Below the pieces are notes generated by a model. That model saw only the letters and a list, made by a program, of their open reading frames with translations, made no database searches and was not told the DNA's origin. Source: Candidatus Vallotiella adelgis (GTDB lineage Bacteria > Pseudomonadota > Gammaproteobacteria > Burkholderiales > Burkholderiaceae). From it: a DNA stretch of 64,000 nucleotides. Location of the stretch: positions 744,001 through 808,000 of the forward strand of contig NZ_CP047396.1 of assembly GCF_020541305.1 (NCBI RefSeq), written 5' to 3'. Shown here piece after piece: positions 13,781-23,997 of this stretch (positions within the stretch are counted from its first letter, which is position 1; every line of letters begins with the position of its first letter). A program made the position numbers and the translations under genes.

Positions 13781-14347
13781 ATGCTAAAACGATATGTTAT
13801 AACACCAGATTGTGGTAATACGGAGCATCCCGCTCTATTTCTTAAACAGTTACAACGGACGCTAGACTCGGGCATTAAGCTGGTCCAGCTTCGCTCAAAA
13901 AATCTGAGTTCTATTTATTACATGAATTTAGCCAAGAAAGCGCTAATTCTATGTCAGCAATATAATACTGTTCTATTGCTTAATACTTACAACTCGATCA
14001 GCTTACAGTTGAGTGCGGACGGGCTACATCTCGACAGCCAAAGCCTGATGGCATATAATAAACGTGGGCTTCCAGAAGGAAAACTGCTAGCCGCATCATG
14101 CCACACAATAGAAGAACTCGAAAAGGCAAAGTCTATTAAGGCCGATTTTGTCACACTGTCGCCGGTTCTAAAAACCGCTAGCCATCCCGATGTCAAGCCG
14201 CTTGGCTGGGATGGCTTTTTCGCGCTAGCCTCACGCACGACGCTACCTGTCTACGCACTAGGCGGTCTTTCAACTGACTCATTACCTCATGCTGAACGAT
14301 ACGGAGCGCGCGGTATCGCAGGTATTCGCTGCTTCTGGCGGTCTTGA
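13781..14347 (+). CDS. Thiamine-phosphate-synthase-like (TenI/ThiE) domain protein
   Basis: 188-residue TIM-barrel protein resembling the C-terminal ThiE-like half of the MutT/ThiE fusion proteins (about 315 residues) common in beta- and gamma-proteobacteria. Signature pieces: RYVITPD at the start, KLVQLRSKNL, LSADGLHLDS, AASCHTIEEL, TLSPVLKTASHP and LPVYALGG near 160. In the fusion family the N-terminal Nudix domain hydrolyses oxidised nucleotides; here it is missing, with an in-frame TAG three codons before the ATG. It could be a surviving independent domain or the tail of a broken fusion gene. Thiamine synthesis cannot be concluded from it: the domain in fusions has no proven synthase role. 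Confidence 0.6.
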   Translation: MLKRYVITPDCGNTEHPALFLKQLQRTLDSGIKLVQLRSKNLSSIYYMNLAKKALILCQQYNTVLLLNTYNSISLQLSADGLHLDSQSLMAYNKRGLPEGKLLAASCHTIEELEKAKSIKADFVTLSPVLKTASHPDVKPLGWDGFFALASRTTLPVYALGGLSTDSLPHAERYGARGIAGIRCFWRS

Positions 14348-15222
14348 TTTCCTACTATTATTAGCCTGAGTAACTAACATGGCTCATGTGATATAGACGA
14401 GCACTCCTCTCTTATAAACAGGAGGTAACACAAGTCACTGCTGGCTCTAAAATGTCCCTATCCCCCTGCATAAGAGATGCTATACATCGTCCCTAGCCCG
14501 ATACACTCGTATTTACTAAATTGGTATAGTGGCTAACACAATCAGAGCGTCACCTGAATACGTGATATGTAATGTTTCATAATTAGTATTTCTACTATGT
14601 TTACAGCATGCGAATGTAAAAATATTGCAGTGATACGCCGATGTCTATTGGCAGTTACAGCATATAGGCGGCAGAGCCTCGCAGCACCAGAATCGTTCTG
14701 ATAATAAACACGGTTACTCAAGCTTATAAAATCGCGAGAGTATTCTCTATCTGGACGATCCATACAATTTGCAAGCATTCAAAAATCGTTAATAGCACAG
14801 ACTGGGGTTTATAATCTATTGAGTACGCATAGCCAGATGTATATTTATCTATACGTAATAAATGTTACTACTGCAATACGCCAGTGCCTACGATAAGTGT
14901 ATAAATTTGTGAGAATATCCTTCTCAGCCACGTGTTTGTACCTAGAAGGGCGCGTGTGGAAACAACCTGCGGTTCCACACAGCGACAGAGCCTGTGCCGT
15001 CGTCTCGGCCAACGACTCACCGAGTGGCAGAGCTAAGCGATACAGCAAGCATCCGAAATGCCTCAATACAAAATGCAAAACCTGATTAACGCTACGTAAT
15101 TGCGATCCACAGAAAAACGGATATAATCATGTGTCGGCGTATAAAAATATTAGTAAACTACTAATCATATAAACCAATACAATTCGTATGTACCAAGCTA
15201 TCTTTATCATACTATTGTTTGG
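14348..15222. other. Spacer with one hairpin, no gene recognised
   Basis: About 875 bases. A hairpin with 8-base arms (GTGTGGAA / TTCCACAC) spans 14954-14980. The part around 14850-15080 is less AT-rich than the rest and has an open frame on both strands, but neither translation resembles a known protein; it may be a gene relic. Confidence 0.45.
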
Positions 15223-15942
15223 TCATCGCCGCGCGTGCGGAACATTTTCATCGTGCAGCACGCCGCCTTGTAGGCGAAGTACCCGGTCACAGCGCGCAGC
15301 TAACTGAATGTCGTGCGTAACAAGTACAAAACTTGTCTCAAACGTCCGCGATAACTCTAAAATCAGCTGGAATACCGTTTCCGAGGTATAGCTATCGAGA
15401 TTTCCTGTCGGCTCATCCGCTAGCACACATTCAGGTTGCGTCACTAGAGCTCGAGCGATCGCTACGCGCTGCCGCTCGCCCCCAGAAAGTTCGCTAGGCC
15501 GGTATTCTGCGCAATACGCGATGCCAATACGCTCTAGCGTAGATAATGCTTCTCGACGTGCATCCTTGACCGAAATCCGGCGGATCCGCAATGGCATTGC
15601 AATATTATCTAGCGCGGTAAATTCTGGCAGAAGATGGTGGAACTGATAGACAAAACCCAGGGCACGATTGCGCAGATCGTTGCGCTCACGCTCTGCCAAG
15701 CTCGAAAACGGCTTACCAAGTAGAGCAATACACCCTGAACTTGGCTCATCGAGTCCGCCCAGCAGATGCAGGAGCGTACTCTTGCCAGAGCCGGAAGTTC
15801 CGACGATAGCCAGCTTCTCTCCACGATACACGTTTAATTGCGCATGAGATATCACTGGAACTAGCTGGCCGCCCTGCACAAATGTCTTCGATATACCGGT
15901 CGCAACCAATACAGTTTGCTGCTTGTGCGTTGCTCTACTCAT
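15223..15942 (-). CDS. lolD: Lipoprotein-releasing ABC transporter ATPase LolD
   Basis: Cytoplasmic ATPase that powers extraction of outer-membrane lipoproteins from the inner membrane. 239 residues with Walker [10 protein letters not shown] at 48-56, Q-loop Gln100, ABC signature LSGGERQR at 152-159, Walker B VLADEP at 173-178 and switch His210. The Lol-specific look ([14 protein letters not shown]) is clear. It overlaps the 3' end of lolC by 8 bases, showing translational coupling. Clients in this window include Pal and the small lipoprotein at 2.2 kb. Confidence 0.93.
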   Translation of the reverse strand: MSRATHKQQTVLVATGISKTFVQGGQLVPVISHAQLNVYRGEKLAIVGTSGSGKSTLLHLLGGLDEPSSGCIALLGKPFSSLAERERNDLRNRALGFVYQFHHLLPEFTALDNIAMPLRIRRISVKDARREALSTLERIGIAYCAEYRPSELSGGERQRVAIARALVTQPECVLADEPTGNLDSYTSETVFQLILELSRTFETSFVLVTHDIQLAARCDRVLRLQGGVLHDENVPHARR

Positions 15943-17188
15943 AGCGCAATGCTTCAGCTGGACGTATACGCGCTCCCTTCCAGCTTGGATACAGTGTTGA
16001 AAACGTAGACATTACCAATGCAATCGCGCCTATCTTGATTACATCAGCTGCAACTAAGTCGCTAGGCAGCTTGCTTATAAAATAGATGGACGGTGGTAGA
16101 AATTGAAAGCTGAATACATTCTCAATCCACGGTACAATCCACGGGATACTGACAGCGAGCACGCAACCGAGCGTAATGCCGATGCTAGTACCTATTAAGC
16201 CGATTGTTACACCCTGAATCACAAAAATTTTCATAATTGAGCTCGGATGCGCACCAAGCGTTCGCAAAATTGCAATATCAGCTTGTTTGTCGGTAACCGT
16301 CATCACCAGCGATGAGACAAGGTTGAAAGTAGCAACCGCTATGATCAACGTCAAGATAATAAACATCATCTTTTTTTCGAGTTGCACGGCTGAGAACCAA
16401 GCTTTGTTTTGTTTTGTCCAGTCGCGGATATACAGATCGCCAGACAGAGAACGTGCGAGTTGTCGCGCGACTTCAGGCGCATGCTGCATATTCTTGATTC
16501 GGAGCCGGATACCGTTTGGTGTGCTCAATCGAAATAGTGTCTGCGCATCGGAAATTGATACCATGGCTAGCGTACTATCAAACCCGTAATGACCAGACTC
16601 GAACACACCAACTACTGTGAACTGCTTAAGCCGAGGCAACATGCCAGTCGGGGTGATGATACCCTCCGGGGTTACCAGTATAACCTTACTGCCGACGATC
16701 GCGCCTAGGGCGCGCGCTAGATCAGCGCCGATAATGATACCGAACGATCCCGGTTGCAGATTACTTAGCCGACCCACTTTCATTTCAGTACCTATATAAG
16801 ATACTTGAGGCTCTAGCATTGGATCAATGCCGCGCAGCGCAACGCCGTTTACCGCTCTTTTCCGGATCAGCAGTGCTTGCTCATCGACGTACGGAGCTAC
16901 GCCGATCACCGCCTGATTCTGGCTAGCTTCATTGGAAGTCAATTGCCAATTAGGAATTGAACCAGTCGGTGAGAAAATTTCGATATGTGCTAGAACTGAT
17001 AACATCCGGTCTCGCACTTCTTTCTGGAAGCCGTTCATTACCGATAGAACGACAATCAGTGCCGCAACGCCTAGTGCGATACCTAACATTGAAATAAGGG
17101 AAACAAATGAAATGAACCCGTTTCCAGAAGAACGTTTTTTAGTATATGTATAGCGAAAACCAATTTGCCATTCGTAAGGGATCTTCAG
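15935..17188 (-). CDS. lolC: Lipoprotein-releasing ABC transporter permease, LolC/E type
   Basis: Inner-membrane permease with a large periplasmic domain between helix 1 and helices 2-4. The first ATG in the frame (17089) would remove the N-terminal cytoplasmic segment, but the frame continues upstream for 33 conserved codons ([18 protein letters not shown], then [14 protein letters not shown]) with no stop. At the point where relatives begin MKLPYEWQIG the codon here is CTG (17186-17188), preceded by AAGGA at 5-base spacing. I therefore annotate a CTG start and 417 residues, the normal family length. Burkholderia-type genomes carry one permease gene next to lolD, so it probably acts as a homodimer. 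The C-terminus reads PAEALRYE, as usual. Confidence 0.85.
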   Translation of the reverse strand: MKIPYEWQIGFRYTYTKKRSSGNGFISFVSLISMLGIALGVAALIVVLSVMNGFQKEVRDRMLSVLAHIEIFSPTGSIPNWQLTSNEASQNQAVIGVAPYVDEQALLIRKRAVNGVALRGIDPMLEPQVSYIGTEMKVGRLSNLQPGSFGIIIGADLARALGAIVGSKVILVTPEGIITPTGMLPRLKQFTVVGVFESGHYGFDSTLAMVSISDAQTLFRLSTPNGIRLRIKNMQHAPEVARQLARSLSGDLYIRDWTKQNKAWFSAVQLEKKMMFIILTLIIAVATFNLVSSLVMTVTDKQADIAILRTLGAHPSSIMKIFVIQGVTIGLIGTSIGITLGCVLAVSIPWIVPWIENVFSFQFLPPSIYFISKLPSDLVAADVIKIGAIALVMSTFSTLYPSWKGARIRPAEALRYE

Positions 17189-17853
17189 ATTAATCCTTTA
17201 TATGAATACCAACTCATCTCGTCGTTAGACAGAACCACAGATAAAACTGTAGTTTAGCTACATAGTATTTTTTGCCGCTGCATGCTTTCATGGAGTGAAC
17301 TTCACCGATTTTGCCTAGCCCATCATACCCAACCTAAAAATGATTGTCTTCATTTCAGTATTTTGAATTTTTCCTATGATATATAGGATCAGTAATAAGT
17401 CTTGAGCTCGCTATATGCTTCCATAAATAGTAAAATACTAATTACTTTTTATCTATCCTAATTTAGTGTAACTAAATACATAACATCTAATATATTCTTC
17501 TATTTTTATATTTTTTCGTAGCTATTACTTAATTTAAGTAATAGCTACGAAAAAATATTGTATATCCTAATATAATTATAAAACTATCAACATCGATTAG
17601 GAAATATAATTTTTTAAAAAATATAATAATATAAACTTGATAAGGTACGCCTAGTACGACTTGTCACAGATCGTATAATTATTTGCTGAGTATCTTGTAT
17701 AGCATATCGAGTAACCACTCGATGCTGGAGTTCCCAGAAAATCCCGGTTGTCATGCAAAAGTAAAGTGTAAAAGTATGCGCTTGCGAGAGCTGTATGCCA
17801 TAGGAGAGCAAAGCCGATAATAACCGGCATATTGAGATAGAATACACCCTATC
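17189..17853. other. Very AT-rich divergent spacer between lolC and the RpfE-like gene
   Basis: About 660 bases lying between two outward-facing transcription units, so it should contain both promoters. The AT-richest part (about 17340-17640) holds a large perfect palindrome listed separately. No coding relic recognised. Confidence 0.5.
17511..17555. repeat. Perfect 22-base inverted repeat around a single base
   Basis: Arms 17511-17532 and 17534-17555 (TTTTTTCGTAGCTATTACTT...) are exact complements with T17533 at the centre, giving a 45-base hairpin. The T-run is on the 5' side and the A-run on the 3' side on both strands, the opposite of an intrinsic terminator. Located in the divergent lolC promoter region. 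Confidence 0.85.
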
Positions 17854-18987
17854 ATGCATGTTACACACCCTATTCTACGCCTCCACCTACTGCTGCCATT
17901 TTCGTTACCAGATATAACTCATGCAAAGTTAGTGCTACATAACCTATATAAGCCAGCTCTAGACAAGTTGGTCGAACGCGCAACGTTCGTCGAACGCGTG
18001 ATTGGTGATGATTTTCAGCGGACATTACCGCATGAGCGATGGGTTGCCCGATGTTTTGGCGTTGGTCGTGCTGACGCGCTTGCTGGGCCGTGTCAGCAGA
18101 TCAACGACGTCGTGCCGCTGGCCCCATATATGCTGCTTGCGGACGGCGGCAATCCACAAGATGCTGTCTGGGCATGCGTTGAACCTGTTCACATGCGGGT
18201 CGTACATAATCATCTTGTACTAGTTGATCCTGGGATGTTACAACTTTCGCAGAATGATGCAGCCGGGCTGCTTGCTGTCGCGCGACCCCTTATTAGGGGG
18301 CTCGGCGTAAAATTGGAAGCACCAACGCCGCTGCGTTGGTACTTATCAAGCGAGCAACTCGGATTATTAGCTAGCGCATCACCACTGCGCGCTTTAGGGC
18401 GAAACATCGACATCTGGCTACCGCACGAGGCCTATACCGGCCACCGGCCGCGTATGTGGATGAAGCTGCAAAACGAGATTCAAATGGCTTGGTTTGGGCA
18501 TCCGATTAACCAAGCCCGCGAAGCACGCGGGTTACCTGCCATTAACTCGCTCTGGCTTTATGCTCAAGGGCGCATGACAACAGTGTCTAAACCTTTCGAG
18601 CGCGTGCTATCGCGGGCAGCAGCCACACGTGGGCTAGCGATTTCATCCAGTGCAGCGCTAGAAACTCTACCTGATACTTTCGACATATTGCGGAAACAAG
18701 CTACCACTCAGGCTGCAGACCACACCCTGAACAACGGTATGACGCTAGTTGAACTGGATCAACTCAGCGCACCATTTATTCAGCAGGATTGGCCTCGCTT
18801 TCGCGCTATGTTCTCAGCTCTGGGAGACGACTGGTTTTCGCCGGCACTTGTAGCATTAAAACGCCGCGAACTCGTTCAACTTGCGATAACGCTGTGCAGC
18901 GACACCGGCTCAACTACACTAGTTATCCGCGCCCTTGATATAAAAAAATTCTGGCGGCGTCGGTCATTTTCGTCCTTATTGCGGTGA
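17854..18987 (+). CDS. Conserved RpfE-like protein of unknown function
   Basis: 377-residue cytoplasmic-looking protein of the family found next to recJ in Burkholderia and relatives, often annotated as regulatory protein RpfE or a phosphoglycerate-mutase-like protein. Visible conserved parts: LHLLLPFSLP at the start, a MRVVHNHLVLVDP strand near 115, MWMKLQNEIQMAWFGHPIN near 205-225, INSLWLYAQGRM, and the C-terminal KKFWRRRS. No catalytic motif is recognisable and no membrane helix is predicted. It ends 10 bases before recJ starts, so the two are probably one transcript with prfB and lysS. Family name moderately sure; function unknown. Confidence 0.65.
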   Translation: MHVTHPILRLHLLLPFSLPDITHAKLVLHNLYKPALDKLVERATFVERVIGDDFQRTLPHERWVARCFGVGRADALAGPCQQINDVVPLAPYMLLADGGNPQDAVWACVEPVHMRVVHNHLVLVDPGMLQLSQNDAAGLLAVARPLIRGLGVKLEAPTPLRWYLSSEQLGLLASASPLRALGRNIDIWLPHEAYTGHRPRMWMKLQNEIQMAWFGHPINQAREARGLPAINSLWLYAQGRMTTVSKPFERVLSRAAATRGLAISSSAALETLPDTFDILRKQATTQAADHTLNNGMTLVELDQLSAPFIQQDWPRFRAMFSALGDDWFSPALVALKRRELVQLAITLCSDTGSTTLVIRALDIKKFWRRRSFSSLLR

Positions 18988-18997
18988 ACTCACGACT

Positions 18998-20716
18998 ATG
19001 ATCCGAATTGTCACCCGAGTCTGCCCATCCAACGACGTGCATGCCCTTATGCTGCATGGCATCCATCCAGTACTTGCAAGGTTATATGCATCGCGCGGCG
19101 TCGGTTCGCCTGCCGACGTGGAAACCACGATGGAGCGACTTCTCCCGCCAGCACAGCTATTAGGCGCCCGCGCTGCAGCTGAGCTTCTGTCCCAAGCCAT
19201 TGTCTCGAAATGGCGGATCCTAGTGGTAGCCGACTATGATTGTGATGGCGCAACTGCATGCGCGGTAGCTGTGCGCGGCCTACGTCTGTTTGGCGCGGAC
19301 ATTAACTATCTAGTGCCGAACCGATTTAAATACGGCCATGGACTCACTCCAGACATCGTGGATCTAGTCGCCCACCGTCCTGTCGGCTGCCCTGACCTGC
19401 TACTTACTGTTGACAACGGAATCGCCAGCTTAGACGGCGTAGCAGCTGCTAACGAGCTGGGCATTGATGTACTGATTACGGATCACCACTTAGCCGGCGA
19501 TACACTACCAGCTGCACGAGTAATCGTTAATCCAAATCAACCTGGCTGTGCATTCCCGAGCAAGCATCTAGCTGGCGTCGGTGTAATATTTTATGTACTA
19601 CTAGCACTGCGCGCGCTTTTGCGCGAGCACGGAACTTTCAACAATCGTCCCGAGCCAAGGCTCAGCAGCTTGCTCGATTTAGTCGCGTTAGGCACAGTAG
19701 CTGACGTCGTGCGTCTAGATGCAAATAATCGCTTACTAGTTGCACAGGGCCTGAATCGCATCCGAAACGGTAAGATGCAGCCAGGTATTGCCGCACTTTT
19801 CCGAGTGGCAGCCTGTAATGTGGCTCATACGTCTGTATTCGACCTAGGGTTTACATTAGGACCCCGACTAAATGCGGGAGGGCGGCTTTCCGATATGTCG
19901 CTTGGCATCGAATGCCTAGTCACCGACGATCCTTATCGTGCTAATGAGCTAGCTCAGCAACTTAATACAATGAACCGACAGCGTCGTGCAATCGAAGTGG
20001 AAATGCATAAGCAAGCGTTAGCTGGACTTACTAAGCTTAATTTAAGCGATGCGGCCACTGTTACGCTCTTTAACCCGGCGTGGCACCAGGGGGTAATTGG
20101 TGTCGTCGCCAGCCGACTTAAAGAGCGTTTCTATCGACCAACGATTACGTTTGCGCTAGCCGATAAGTCGAGGGAGTGTGTGAAAGGCTCTGGACGCTCG
20201 ATCCCGGGCTTTCACTTACGCGATGCGCTAGACCTTCTCTCTAAGCGGGATCCTGGATTAATAGAGCACTTTGGTGGCCACGCGATGGCCGCCGGTCTTA
20301 CGCTGCGGACTAAGAATATATCGCGTTTTGCGTCAGCATTTGAGGCGATAGCTCGCCAATGTCTAAACAAGGACGCACTCACACGACAGATCGAGACGGA
20401 CGGAGAGCTAGAAGACACGTATCACACGCTATCCTTTGTTCAGTTGATGGACGGCGTAGTATGGGGCCAAGGTTTCCCGGCACCAGTTTTTTCGGGGATA
20501 TTCGACGTGCTATCGCAGTCAACTGTCGGGGAGCGACACCTGAAGTTACAGCTTGCCCGTGGTCGCCTTCGATATTCAGCTATTTGGTTTAATCATGTCG
20601 AGATACTTCCGGAACGGGCGCGATTTGCCTACCGGCTTATGCGTGATACCTGGAATGGTGCATCGCGTGTACAGTTAGTCATCGAGCATGCGTACCATGA
20701 TGTCGAGCCACTGTAA
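18998..20716 (+). CDS. recJ: Single-stranded-DNA-specific exonuclease RecJ
   Basis: 5'-3' exonuclease for single-stranded DNA used in recombination and mismatch repair. 572 residues, full length (E. coli 577). DHH-family motifs are intact: DYDCDG at 79-84, DNGI at 139-142, DHH at 162-164, GTVADVV further on and the DHHA1-domain GSGRSIPGFHLRDAL and FGGHAMAAG motifs. A repair nuclease retained in such a reduced chromosome is notable because many endosymbionts lose recombination genes. Upstream gene ends 10 bases before; prfB starts 29 bases after. Confidence 0.93.
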   Translation: MIRIVTRVCPSNDVHALMLHGIHPVLARLYASRGVGSPADVETTMERLLPPAQLLGARAAAELLSQAIVSKWRILVVADYDCDGATACAVAVRGLRLFGADINYLVPNRFKYGHGLTPDIVDLVAHRPVGCPDLLLTVDNGIASLDGVAAANELGIDVLITDHHLAGDTLPAARVIVNPNQPGCAFPSKHLAGVGVIFYVLLALRALLREHGTFNNRPEPRLSSLLDLVALGTVADVVRLDANNRLLVAQGLNRIRNGKMQPGIAALFRVAACNVAHTSVFDLGFTLGPRLNAGGRLSDMSLGIECLVTDDPYRANELAQQLNTMNRQRRAIEVEMHKQALAGLTKLNLSDAATVTLFNPAWHQGVIGVVASRLKERFYRPTITFALADKSRECVKGSGRSIPGFHLRDALDLLSKRDPGLIEHFGGHAMAAGLTLRTKNISRFASAFEAIARQCLNKDALTRQIETDGELEDTYHTLSFVQLMDGVVWGQGFPAPVFSGIFDVLSQSTVGERHLKLQLARGRLRYSAIWFNHVEILPERARFAYRLMRDTWNGASRVQLVIEHAYHDVEPL

Positions 20717-20745
20717 TTTATCTTTTTATATAAGGCTAGTTTGCC

Positions 20746-21850
20746 ATGGAAGTAGAACGTCTAAATGCAATCGAAGCAATCATTACCGATCTCCGAAAGC
20801 GCATGGAAGAGCTACGGGGGTATCTTTGACTTCGACGCTAAACAAGCTCAACTACAAAAAGTCAATACAGCACTTGAAAACCAGGATATTTGGAGTAATC
20901 CAAATCATGCGCAGAAGCTTGGTCGCGAGAAAAAGCTACTTGAGTCGGTTATTCAGATGATCTCGTCGCTGTCCGGCGACCTGATAGATATGCAAGAGCT
21001 GCTAGAGTTAGCTAACGAGGCACAGGATGATGATATGCAACGTACCTGCGAGTACGACGTTCAGGCCCTAGAGCGCCGCGTGTCCGATATCGAATTTCGC
21101 CGCATGTTCAATAATCCAGCTGATCCAAACAACTGCTTTATCGACATTCAGGCCGGCGCAGGTGGAACCGAGGCACAAGACTGGGCATCAATGCTTTTGC
21201 GCCAATATCTTCGCTATTGTGAGCGTAAAGGCTTTAAGGCTGAGGTACTTGAGCAGTCCGACGGTGAAGTAGCTGGCATAAAAAATGCCACTATTAAAGT
21301 TAAAGGTGAGTATGCTTATGGTTATTTGCGCACTGAAACTGGCATCCACCGCCTGGTACGTAAATCGCCGTTTGATTCATCTGGTAATCGCCATACGTCA
21401 TTCTCATCGGTGTTCGTGTATCCAGAAGTGGATCAGTCAATCGACATCGAGGTCAATCCGGCCGACCTGCGCATCGATACGTTCCGCGCATCTGGAGCTG
21501 GAGGCCAACACATCAATAAGACCGACTCTGCGGTACGAATCACACATATACCGTCAGGTATTGTCGTGCAGTGTCAAAATGATCGCTCACAGCATAGAAA
21601 CCGCGCTGAGGCAATGGCAATGCTTAAGTCGCGACTGTATGAAGCGGAAATGCGTAAACTCCAGGCAGAACAAGACAAACTGGAATCGAGTAAAACTAAT
21701 GTAGGCTGGGGACACCAGATTCGCTCTTACGTACTCGACCAAAGCCGCGTGAAAGACTTACGTACGAACATTGAAATTAGCAACACCCGAGCGGTGCTCG
21801 ATGGAGACCTCGATGATTTTATGAGCGCAAGCCTGAAGCAAGGCGTATAA
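20746..21850 (+). CDS. prfB: Peptide chain release factor 2 (programmed +1 frameshift)
   Basis: Releases peptides at UGA and UAA. The gene begins at ATG 20746 ([13 protein letters not shown]...), reads 27 codons to a TGA at 20827-20829, and continues in the +1 frame from 20828, giving join(20746..20826, 20828..21850) and 367 residues, against 365 in E. coli. The anticodon-mimic SPF is at about residues 207-209 and the catalytic GGQ at 252-254. A frame taken only from the downstream ATG would lose the N-terminal helix. Expression is autoregulated by RF2 level through the UGA. lysS starts 18 bases later, the usual prfB-lysS pair. Confidence 0.95.
20813..20830 (+). promoter_or_regulatory. RF2 programmed frameshift site
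   Basis: The sequence CTACGGGGGTATCTTTGAC contains the purine-rich CGGGGG anti-Shine-Dalgarno-binding element, the slippery CTT and the in-frame TGA followed by C, exactly as in classical prfB recoding sites. Confidence 0.95.
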
Positions 21851-21868
21851 CTACGGGCCTAGCTGACC

Positions 21869-23392
21869 ATGATAGAAAAGAATCACAATACCAATCAGAC
21901 TGTTATCGACAATGCAATTATTGCAGAGCGCCGCGATAAACTGAAAGCACTTCGCCAGAAAAGCATTGCGTATCCGAACGATTTCTGCCCAGAAAATAGC
22001 GCAGCAAATTTACACGATCGCTTTTCAGATATCAACAAAGATGCCATCAAAACACTCAAGCTAAATGTATCAATTGCCGGCCGGATGAGGTTGAAGCGCA
22101 TCATGGGTCAAGCAAGCTTCGCGACTGTTCAGGACAGCACTGGTCAGATTCAGTTTTTTATTACACCGACTAATGTCGGTGCTAATGTCTATAGTGCATT
22201 CAAGAAATGGGACCTAGGCGATATCATAGCGGCACATGGCGTTCTGTTCCGGACCAACAGAGGAGAGCTATCAATACGCTGCATTCGTTTGCGACTATTA
22301 TCCAAGGCCATCCGTCCCCTACCAGACAAGTTTCATGGATTATCTAATCAAGAAATGCGCTACCGGCAGCGCTATGTAGATCTAATCGTCACGCCTGAAG
22401 TGCGTCAAACATTCCAAGTACGTACTCGCGCGATTACCTCGATCCGCCAGTTCATGACGAATTTTGGTTTTATGGAGGTCGAGACTCCAATGCTGCACCC
22501 AATCCCGGGCGGCGCGGCAGCCAAGCCTTTTATTACACACCACAATGTGCTAGATATGCAGATGTCTCTGCGTATCGCTCCAGAGTTATACTTAAAACGA
22601 TTGATAGTAGGCGGGTTTGACCGCGTATTCGAAATCAATCGGAATTTTCGTAACGAAGGAGTCTCACCACGCCATAATCCAGAATTCACAATGATGGAGT
22701 TCTACGCTGCATATACCGACTATCGCTGGATAATGAAATTTACTGAGCAGTTGATCCAGCAAGCGATGCTCGATGCACATAGTACGACGGAGATATACTA
22801 TCAGGGGCGCAAACTAGACTTTAGTCATCCATTTCAGCGCTTGACGATCATAGACGCAATTCAGAAGTATGCGCCGCAATATAGCGATGCACAGCTTACT
22901 GATAGTGACTGGATATATGCCGAGTTACGCCGGTTCAACGTTGATACTAATGATGTACCGTTGCGCAACACCAGCGTGGGCGCGTTGCAGCTTGCTCTGT
23001 TCGAAGAAACTACTGAGGCACAGCTATGGGAGCCGACTTATATTATCGACTATCCAGTAGAAGTATCACCGCTCGCTCGAGCATCAGACACAGTCCCCAG
23101 CATTGCTGAGCGCTTCGAGTTATTCATTGCTGGTCGCGAGATAGCAAACGGTTTTTCGGAACTGAATGATCCGGAAGACCAGGCAGCGCGCTTTCTCAGG
23201 CAAGTAGAGCAGAAAAATTGCGGCGATGAAGAGGCAATGTATTATGACGCCGACTATATTCGCGCGCTGGAATACGGTATGCCACCCACTGGTGGATGCG
23301 GCATTGGCATCGACCGGCTCGTGATGTTGCTGACCAACAGTCCAAGCATCCGTGATGTAATTTTATTCCCTCACCTTCGGGGGGAAGGTTGA
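21869..23392 (+). CDS. lysS: Lysyl-tRNA synthetase, class II
   Basis: Charges tRNA-Lys. 507 residues: an N-terminal OB-fold anticodon-binding domain (about 60-170, with [19 protein letters not shown]) followed by the class II catalytic core. Motif 2 [20 protein letters not shown] and motif 3 [13 protein letters not shown] are intact, as is the conserved [13 protein letters not shown] segment. Full length and no irregularity. Last gene of the plus-strand block from 17854; its cognate tRNA-Lys(TTT) gene is at 54446. Confidence 0.95.
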   Translation: MIEKNHNTNQTVIDNAIIAERRDKLKALRQKSIAYPNDFCPENSAANLHDRFSDINKDAIKTLKLNVSIAGRMRLKRIMGQASFATVQDSTGQIQFFITPTNVGANVYSAFKKWDLGDIIAAHGVLFRTNRGELSIRCIRLRLLSKAIRPLPDKFHGLSNQEMRYRQRYVDLIVTPEVRQTFQVRTRAITSIRQFMTNFGFMEVETPMLHPIPGGAAAKPFITHHNVLDMQMSLRIAPELYLKRLIVGGFDRVFEINRNFRNEGVSPRHNPEFTMMEFYAAYTDYRWIMKFTEQLIQQAMLDAHSTTEIYYQGRKLDFSHPFQRLTIIDAIQKYAPQYSDAQLTDSDWIYAELRRFNVDTNDVPLRNTSVGALQLALFEETTEAQLWEPTYIIDYPVEVSPLARASDTVPSIAERFELFIAGREIANGFSELNDPEDQAARFLRQVEQKNCGDEEAMYYDADYIRALEYGMPPTGGCGIGIDRLVMLLTNSPSIRDVILFPHLRGEG

Positions 23393-23821
23393 TACCAATG
23401 CCCGCAAATTTCTGATCTTATATGGTGATGGCACGCTGCAACGATAAAGGTATGGAATCTAATAAACCGTCAGACTAGATTTATCTAGAAATCGCTTTTT
23501 AGCGGGGAGGGGGATAAAAAATAACAAGCTACGCAATCCTCATTCCCCGCTTACAGACATCGCAATAATAATTGCTCAACGCTATTCTTTTAGAATTAGC
23601 GCTTAGAAAAATTTCACGACAGTCATTTTACTTAAGATACGAAGTAGCTAGTCATAGATTTTTATAAGTTATATGTGCTATGTTCACCGCATACACAGCT
23701 CGTTGCTAAACTGCACTATGCAGCGAATAGTTAGCGGCATTCGGGAGGAGCGGTATATTAGCGATACTGAGCGGATGGTACATATACCAAAACAACGCAC
23801 TGCAAAATAAGGGCATATCTA
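23393..23821. other. Convergent spacer between lysS and the isc operon
   Basis: About 430 bases. A weak hairpin CTAGAT/ATCTAG about 85 bases after lysS is followed by a short T-run and might terminate it. Longer arms AGCGGGGA / TCCCCGCT near 23500 and 23545 could pair. No gene seen. Confidence 0.4.
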
Positions 23822-23983
23822 CTACGCAGATATCTTTTCATTTGAGCGCTGTGGGTTATCGTCAAAGCTATCGAGCTTAGTGACCTATCGATGCAGGTCG
23901 ATGAAACGAATATTTTTAGGATCCATATCTGGATAAGCATCTATCAGTAAAGATGCAATGTCGTTCGTGTCTGTCTATTTCAC
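23822..23983 (-). pseudogene. iscX: iscX relic with conserved Trp codons turned into TAG
   Basis: Directly downstream of fdx, where iscX belongs, the minus-strand frame starting GTG at 23983 (after an AAGGGGG ribosome site) reads VK*TDTNDIASLL, then DAYPDMDPKNIRF, IDLHR*VTKLD and SFDDNPQRSNEK. IscX relatives read MKWTD... and ...DLHRWV at the two interrupted places, so both stops (23975-23977 and 23885-23887) are TGG to TAG changes at conserved tryptophans. A third TAG at 23822-23824 ends the C-terminal helix about 10 residues early. The rest, including the acidic DDNPQRSNEK region that binds IscS, is well kept, so loss appears recent. IscX is a small adaptor that modulates the desulfurase. 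Confidence 0.85.
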
Positions 23984-23997
23984 TGCCCCCTTCTTGC

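Noticed and set aside
14845-15085. Overlapping frames on both strands (77 and 62 codons)
   Set aside because: The composition is more gene-like than nearby DNA, and I tried TatD and ComEC, which I expected near lolD, but neither matched. Left as spacer.
17089-17089. ATG at 17089 as the lolC start
   Set aside because: It would delete 33 conserved residues that continue in frame upstream and lacks a ribosome site.
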